A stretch of 64,000 bases of DNA from assembly GCA_018287875.1 (NCBI GenBank), contig JAGVVL010000009.1, positions 3,224,001 through 3,288,000 on the forward strand, given 5' to 3'. How positions within the stretch are numbered: the stretch's first letter is position 1; each line of letters starts with the position of its first letter. Positions 56,302 to 64,000 of this stretch are shown piece by piece. This DNA is from Nigrospora sphaerica (Eukaryota > Ascomycota > Sordariomycetes > Amphisphaeriales > Apiosporaceae). The position numbers were made by a program, and so were the translations under genes. The notes beneath the pieces were generated by a model. It ran no database searches. It worked only from the letters and a program-made list of their open reading frames with translations, and was not told the DNA's origin.

Positions 56302-59047
56302 ATGGAATCCAAGCGAAAAGCCAGCATTGCCAACGGCATTGAGAGCTCTGCCGACGACCGCGTGGCAAAGCGTCGCAAGCTGCAGGAGGTAAGCCTTGAT
56401 GGCCCCCCCCCGCCGCCCGTAGACATCCCGGATCATGGAGCGAGATGCGCCGCCGGCGCAAGGGGCACTGCTTCCTTTCGCCTCGGACAATGGCGATGCG
56501 CAGTCGGGGTCGGTCGAGTCGGACGGAGCTGGATTCGGAGCTGCAGTGCAGCTGCAGCTGGGGCGGGAGTAGGATATAAGTGGCATGCATCCGGGGCGTA
56601 CCTCGGTTTGTCAAATCGCTGCATCTAGAAGGGAACAACGTGCCTTTATACTCCTGCCCCGAGCACTATCCGGCCCGTTCGGCCGTCCCTTGCGACGCAA
56701 CGCTACTCGGGCAACAATACAACGACCGCATATCCCACGGCAGCCGCCGTGACAATCCCATGCGCTGATCGCTAACTCGAGCCTCTGCACTACAGGAGTT
56801 CGGCGACCTGACAGTTGTAGGCGAGACGCCCCAGTCCACTACAGCCTACGGCTTAAACATCCTCGAGTCTATTCGGGCGACGACAGATAAGAAGTAGGTC
56901 CTAGCCTACGCCTGACGCACCGTCGTCCGTCGCACGAGCTGACCTTCTTGTCCTGCAGCGGGCGCCCAGTGTCGCCTTTCTTTGAGACGATTCCCTCCAA
57001 AGCCGAGAACCCCGAGTACTATGCGAAGATCCGGCTGCCCCTCTCTCTCAAGATCATAGAGCGGAAGCTGAACAAGTTTGGCTACCCCAATCTTTCTGCT
57101 CTCGAGAGCGACTTCAAGCGCATGGTATCCAACATCAAGGAAACACACGCGCGCCAGTCTGAGGTCTTTGGCGATTCGGAGCGCGTACGGAAGGCTGTCA
57201 GCAATTTGATGGTCAAATGCAACCCCGCCTACAAGACTGTCAAGAACTACCAGGCGGTTCCGACGCCGCTACCGCCCAGCCCGGGTCCAAACGACAACGA
57301 TGCCGGTCTCGATGAGGAGGATACTCAGAGCGAGGTCGAAGGCGGTGCCAAGGCTACGGGTGGCAAGGGCAAGGCACAGGAGAAGCAAAATGACGAGGAC
57401 GCCAAGAGCGAGGACGCTGAGGATCCGGCGACTGGTGACGACGAAGAGGACGAGGACGAGGACGAGGCAGAGGCCGATGATGACGACGAGCCCACCCCGG
57501 CGGGTGGGAAGCGACAACGCCCAGGCCGACAGATCAAGAGTGGCACACCGCAGCAGTCTCGCTCTGTGTCCATGTCTGGCCGCGGCCTTGACTCGTACGA
57601 GGGCATCCCATACGCAGGTTTGACATTCCAGCAAGCCCAAGAAAAAGTTCTTGACGATATACTGCGCAAGAAAGACGCAGAGTACGTTTGCACGCACCCA
57701 ACTCGGACTTCCGGTATGCTGATTCTACCGCGCAGAGATTACCATTATTTCGAGCCTTTCATGTTCTTGCCTCCCCGTTCATTAAAGGACTACTTCGAGG
57801 TCATTGCGGAGCCTTGCTCTTTGCGCGGTCTTCAGAAACAGGTTCGCGGGCAGAAGGGCCGGAAGGCCGCTACGGGCGTGACCGAATTCAAGACCTGGGC
57901 CGCTTTCGAGGACCAGGCTAGCCTCATCTGGAAGAACGCCTATCATTACAACGAAGACGGCAGCGAAATTTCGGTCATGGCGCATGAGTTGGAGACGCTC
58001 TTCAAGCAGCTGGTGGCCGAGGCAAAGCAGCATGTGCCCGAGCCTGCTCAGCCGCAGAAGATCAAGCTCAAGGTGTCTCAGAATGCCACCGAAAAGCCCG
58101 CTCAAACTCCGGCGCAGACTAAGAAAATCACCATTCATGTAGGCGGGAAAGGAAGTGCGGCCGCTTCTCCGGCCCCGGCCCCGGCTCCAACCCCGGCCCC
58201 AGTTCCGACACCCAGTCATTTCAGAGAGATGGAAAGCACCCGCAGCGGCACCCCGCTTGCCCGCAACCCATTTGGCGCGCCAGGTGCGCCTTCGGCTTCT
58301 TTCAACCACCTGGAGAAGGCCCGGAGCGCCTCGGCATCGGGACCCTCGCCCAGCCCATTAGTACCGGGTGCTGCGAAGCCTGACGAGTTCGCCAGGCAGT
58401 CGCCCGCGATCCCCATGCCGCACGCGGCCATGACAACGCAACAACACTTTGTACCTATTATGCAGCCTATGGTCGCGACACAAAATGCTCTGGTTCAGCC
58501 GCCGCCGCCGCCGCCGCCTCCCCGACAGAGTGCAGCCGATATCCTGGAAGCCCAGAAGTACCGTTCGCGTCCCATCAGTGAGTACCCCATCACAGCCTCC
58601 GCGCGGCGAATTGATCTGACCCGCCAACCCCCAGAAGAGTCAGAGGCCCTGATTACCAAACTCGTCATCAGCTCTCATCCTAGTCTGCAGCTGGATAACC
58701 GGCTGGGCATTACTGTTCCCGCCAGTACGACGGAAACGCAACAAGAGCTCGTATTCAACGCCCCTGCCAGCTACTTTCGCTTACAGCTTCGGCCTCTGAT
58801 TGCACCATTTCTAGAGGCCCAACAGCGTGAATGGAAGTTGAATGTCACTCATGATTTCGCCCGCCTTTATCCCTTGTCCCTGGACAAGCGCAATGAGCCG
58901 GTATTCGACGTCAACTTGCGATATGGAACCAACCGTTTGGAAGTCAGCCTTGTGGCTGCTCTTCCTAAAGGCCAGAGCGGTCCGCACGGGCTGAACATGG
59001 AGATGGAGAAGTTTGTGGTGCACTATAACCTGCTCAAGCACCACTGA
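56302..59047 (+). CDS. RSC4: Double-bromodomain protein, RSC complex subunit Rsc4-like
   Basis: Putative subunit of the RSC/PBAF chromatin remodeller. Exons 56302-56388, 56796-56893 and 56959-59047, with a probable further intron at 58578-58634 (57 bp, GTGAGT, CTGAC, CCCAG, in frame). The protein is 738 aa if that intron is removed, 757 if not. Bromodomain 1 spans about 48-160 (GLNILESIRATTDK, FFETIPSKAENPEYY). It is degenerate: no acetyl-lysine Asn is seen where expected (THARQSEVFGDS). Bromodomain 2, about 282-415, has IWKNAYHYNEDGSE with the Asn. Between them lies an acidic Glu/Asp stretch (about 195-230) and a basic GKRQRPGRQIK patch. The C-terminal 150 residues resemble the Rsc4 C-terminal domain, preceded by Pro/Ala and poly-Pro runs. 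Intron 1 (407 bp) is long. SSB follows in tandem. Confidence 0.88.
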
Positions 59048-61632
59048 AACGGGGTTTCACGGTCCGTGTTGCTGTGGCAAAAGAGAGACCGGTGGGCGAA
59101 CAGGATGGCGTTAGGGATTGATCCCGATTCCCCTTGAGTTCGGTATACTGTACAGCGATTTGTTATGGTTTCCCGTATCCCTATTTTGTGGTTCCAGGCG
59201 CCGGGCTTTTACTGCCTAAATAGGGCGCACTCAGGAGCTTGCGGTGTCTGGGGCAGATGGACATTGCTTCCAGCGAGAGATTGTGTCGCTGAGGGTAATT
59301 CATTGCAGGACAATCCACGGGGGGCTTTGATCCCACTTCCAGTATTTTGGGAATATTCGTTGTATGTTGTGAGCATGTTACAGGACAGCCGCTTCTCTTC
59401 CTCTCCAGTGGATTATAGGAACAAAGCCAATGGCTCCAGGCCATCCTAATTATTTACCCGGGTTCCTCGAGGCATGGGTCTCAGATGTTAAGAATAGGGT
59501 TTACTGATGAAAGTCTAATATGCACTTTCTGTATGCCCGAAGGAACGGTGATCAGCTGGAGTAAGCACATGACTGTATCGCTGTACCTGGCTGGTACGAG
59601 TCCTAGAGCAAAGTAATCAGTTCAAAGATTTGTGTGAGGAACCATACTGACAATGAGTTGAAGTAGTGCCGTGAGGTAGAATGCTTCGTTTTGAGGCTAA
59701 TGATCGGAGGTTCTATCCATCTTTCCGAGGTGTTCTCCCAGACAGGTGAAAAGCCTACGATACGTGAGTAAGACGGTATGCATCTGTGCACTGGTGTGAA
59801 TTACCCACCTACATCGGCAAATAGTGATCACATCCAATTCTTTACGATATTTGCGCATGAAATGTGTGCCACAGAGATTGGGGATTGCCCACTCATGCGT
59901 AGGGTTAATATAGGCAGCGAACGTTGATATGGAAGGAAACGAATGCTCCAGACGAGTATCTGAAAGACTTGGTCGGCTCGTTTCTAGTGAAAACGCACCA
60001 TAGTGCTCCTTTCGATTTACACCCAGCACTGGCGATGTGGTCAACTGTACGGTTCGCACACCGCAAACCACACGGGTCCTAAACAAACCACAACAGTGAA
60101 GTCTGCGCAGACTCTTTTCTTCGAATCGTCTGAATGGAGGGACTCGCCGTCCTGTTGCTGCTTCCGCTTGTGGCCACGGTGACATCTCGACCCCGCAAGG
60201 AAGACGTCTGAACGTATGGCTGTGTGCCTTAATTGGCTATTGCCCAGAGCTCATAGCTGATCTGGCAAATCTTAGCCCGGGAGTAACAAGACCTGGATTC
60301 TTAGTGGACTGGACATATGTGAATGGTGTGTTGTATTTCCTTCCTGAGGAATAGCATCCCATGCCATAAGCAGAAATAAAAACGCGCTACAAGCACTTCC
60401 CCCACTATGATAAGACTTATGCGATGGCAATGGACCCATGGCCGTGGGTGGTTGCCGTAGACCCCCTTAATCGGCCCTGCCTCTCGGTACCACTGCCGAG
60501 GTAGCTGTACGCCTATCTGCAAGCCGGACCCAGTGAAGAGGAATCAGGGGCGCGTTATGCCGAGGCCAGCTATCCAGGTAGGTAATGGGTACTTGATATC
60601 CACGGTTCCTCTTCACCCGCAGACCGGCCAGCCAAGATTCTTGGGATGCAATGGAGGCAACGGGAGATGTAACGATTAGGACAGTGCAAGGCAAACCAGT
60701 GCTTAAATATCACCGTATGGAAGCAACACCATGATAACAAGTATACAACACCGCCTGTGAGCTAGAATTTGCGTCTTGATGCCACGATCTGGCAGTATGG
60801 TGATGCCACAGGGAAACACCACGCTCATATCCCTGCGGCATCACCAGAGTCTATGGGGGCGCAGCGGCATCGGGGCCGCCATCCTGGAAACAATGGCGTG
60901 TAGCTCCGCTGACTGGAAGGAAATATTTACAGTGCGGGCTAATCAGCATCTCCGCCGGCTGCTAGTAAGCAAGGAAAATGGGCAGCCCAGCAAAACGGAG
61001 AGCCCGACAAAGCCCAAGACGGTGCCGAGTCATGTTTGGCTCGAGTCGAGTTGCAAGCCAAGCGGGCGATTCAGACCCCACACCAACGGGGCGGCTCCTC
61101 CTACCGCATCCGGTTGCTGGGCACAGTTCCCAAATTCCTATTGGGCGACGCAGCAGACAATCGTGATGCGCAGGACCCTTGGGGGGGGGGGCAGGCAGAG
61201 CGAGGGCCGAGGCGATGGAGAGCGGGCGGTGGGATGGTCTGAGCTTCCGCGAGGTCGCCCTCCGGTTCATCGTGGGTAAGAACGGAATGGTGGTGGTACG
61301 GCGGCAAACGATGGAGGACCGGGCCTCCCAAGGGCTCTGTTGAGCATGGTGGATCGACGGCAGAAAAAAAAACTGCAAGCCGCCTCTCCCACACCGCCCA
61401 GCCCGCCCAACACCCCTCCAAGCAAGCCCGCGCAAGCCAGCCAATCCGGTCGCCCAGCCCCACGGCGGGCAGATAGGTTTTCAAAAAAAGTTCTTAAAAT
61501 TCGAGGACCCTCCACTCTTTCATTGGGACTTTTGTTTCCTCGAGGCGCAATACTACACCTTCCCTTTCACAACCATCTCTCACTTCTCTTCTCCGTTCCC
61601 AAGTCGTTCAGCAGAAGAACACAATCGCAAAA
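59048..61632. other. Intergenic region RSC4 / SSB
   Basis: 2.6 kb including the SSB promoter. The last 150 bp before the SSB ATG are CT-rich (CCCTCCACTCTTTC, TTTCACAACCATCTC), typical of highly expressed fungal genes. A perfect TATA box or heat-shock element is not evident. No gene is supported. Confidence 0.5.
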
Positions 61633-63969
<2,337 letters not shown>

Positions 63970-64000
63970 ACGCCTTTGCCTTTCACGTTTTAACGGTCAT

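Overview
The window is nuclear DNA of a filamentous ascomycete (Pezizomycotina, probably Sordariomycetes, perhaps Hypocreales). The evidence is GC-rich third codon positions, short introns (mostly 52-145 bp) with GTAAGT-like donors, CTAAC/CTGAC branch sites and CAG acceptors, and a gene set that includes an EZH2-type methyltransferase, eisosome Pil1, a SUR7 protein and ribosome-bound Hsp70 (SSB). The order is inferred from gene content and style only.

Layout. The left edge (1-530, minus) carries the 5' part of an unrecognised Pro/Ser/Gln-rich, regulator-like gene that runs off the window. About 11 kb with no supportable gene follows (to 11,499), rich in microsatellites, purine tracts and G-runs. 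Then come a Zn2Cys6 transcription factor (11,500-13,982, minus), a small two-exon gene of unknown function (16,337-16,697, plus), a GT31-like glycosyltransferase (17,073-18,497, minus), the WDR6/Rtt10 tRNA-methylation scaffold (19,361-22,894, minus), Pil1 (23,811-25,134, minus) and the H3K27 methyltransferase KMT6/EZH2 (27,882-31,466, plus). These are followed by a PPZ-type phosphatase (32,641-34,405, minus), a 5.5-kb gap, a SUR7 family membrane protein (39,954-40,946, plus), a HIT protein (42,206-43,036, minus), Pal1 (44,292-46,805, minus), USB1 (48,461-49,524, plus), Ero1 (49,787-51,767, minus), Cks1 (54,037-54,593, minus), an Rsc4-like double-bromodomain protein (56,302-59,047, plus) and SSB Hsp70 (61,633-63,969, plus).

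Most genes are housekeeping and not a pathway cluster. Three encode cell-cortex proteins (Pil1, SUR7 family, Pal1) within 23 kb. Two act on chromatin (KMT6, Rsc4), two on RNA (Rtt10, USB1) and two on protein folding (Ero1, SSB). Exon-intron structures were rebuilt by hand from splice signals, reading frame and family knowledge; every rebuilt gene closes in frame.

The most notable observations are four introns that are multiples of three and stop-free (Zn2Cys6 factor, KMT6, Rsc4, Pal1), a second signal-peptide-like start inside ERO1 intron 1, the gene-free first 11 kb, the small unknown gene with a perfect TACTAAC branch site, and dispersed CCTAGGTA and TACTCCGTA elements in the gaps. I found no CRISPR array, transposon, tRNA or rRNA gene, and no clear novel defence or biosynthetic system.
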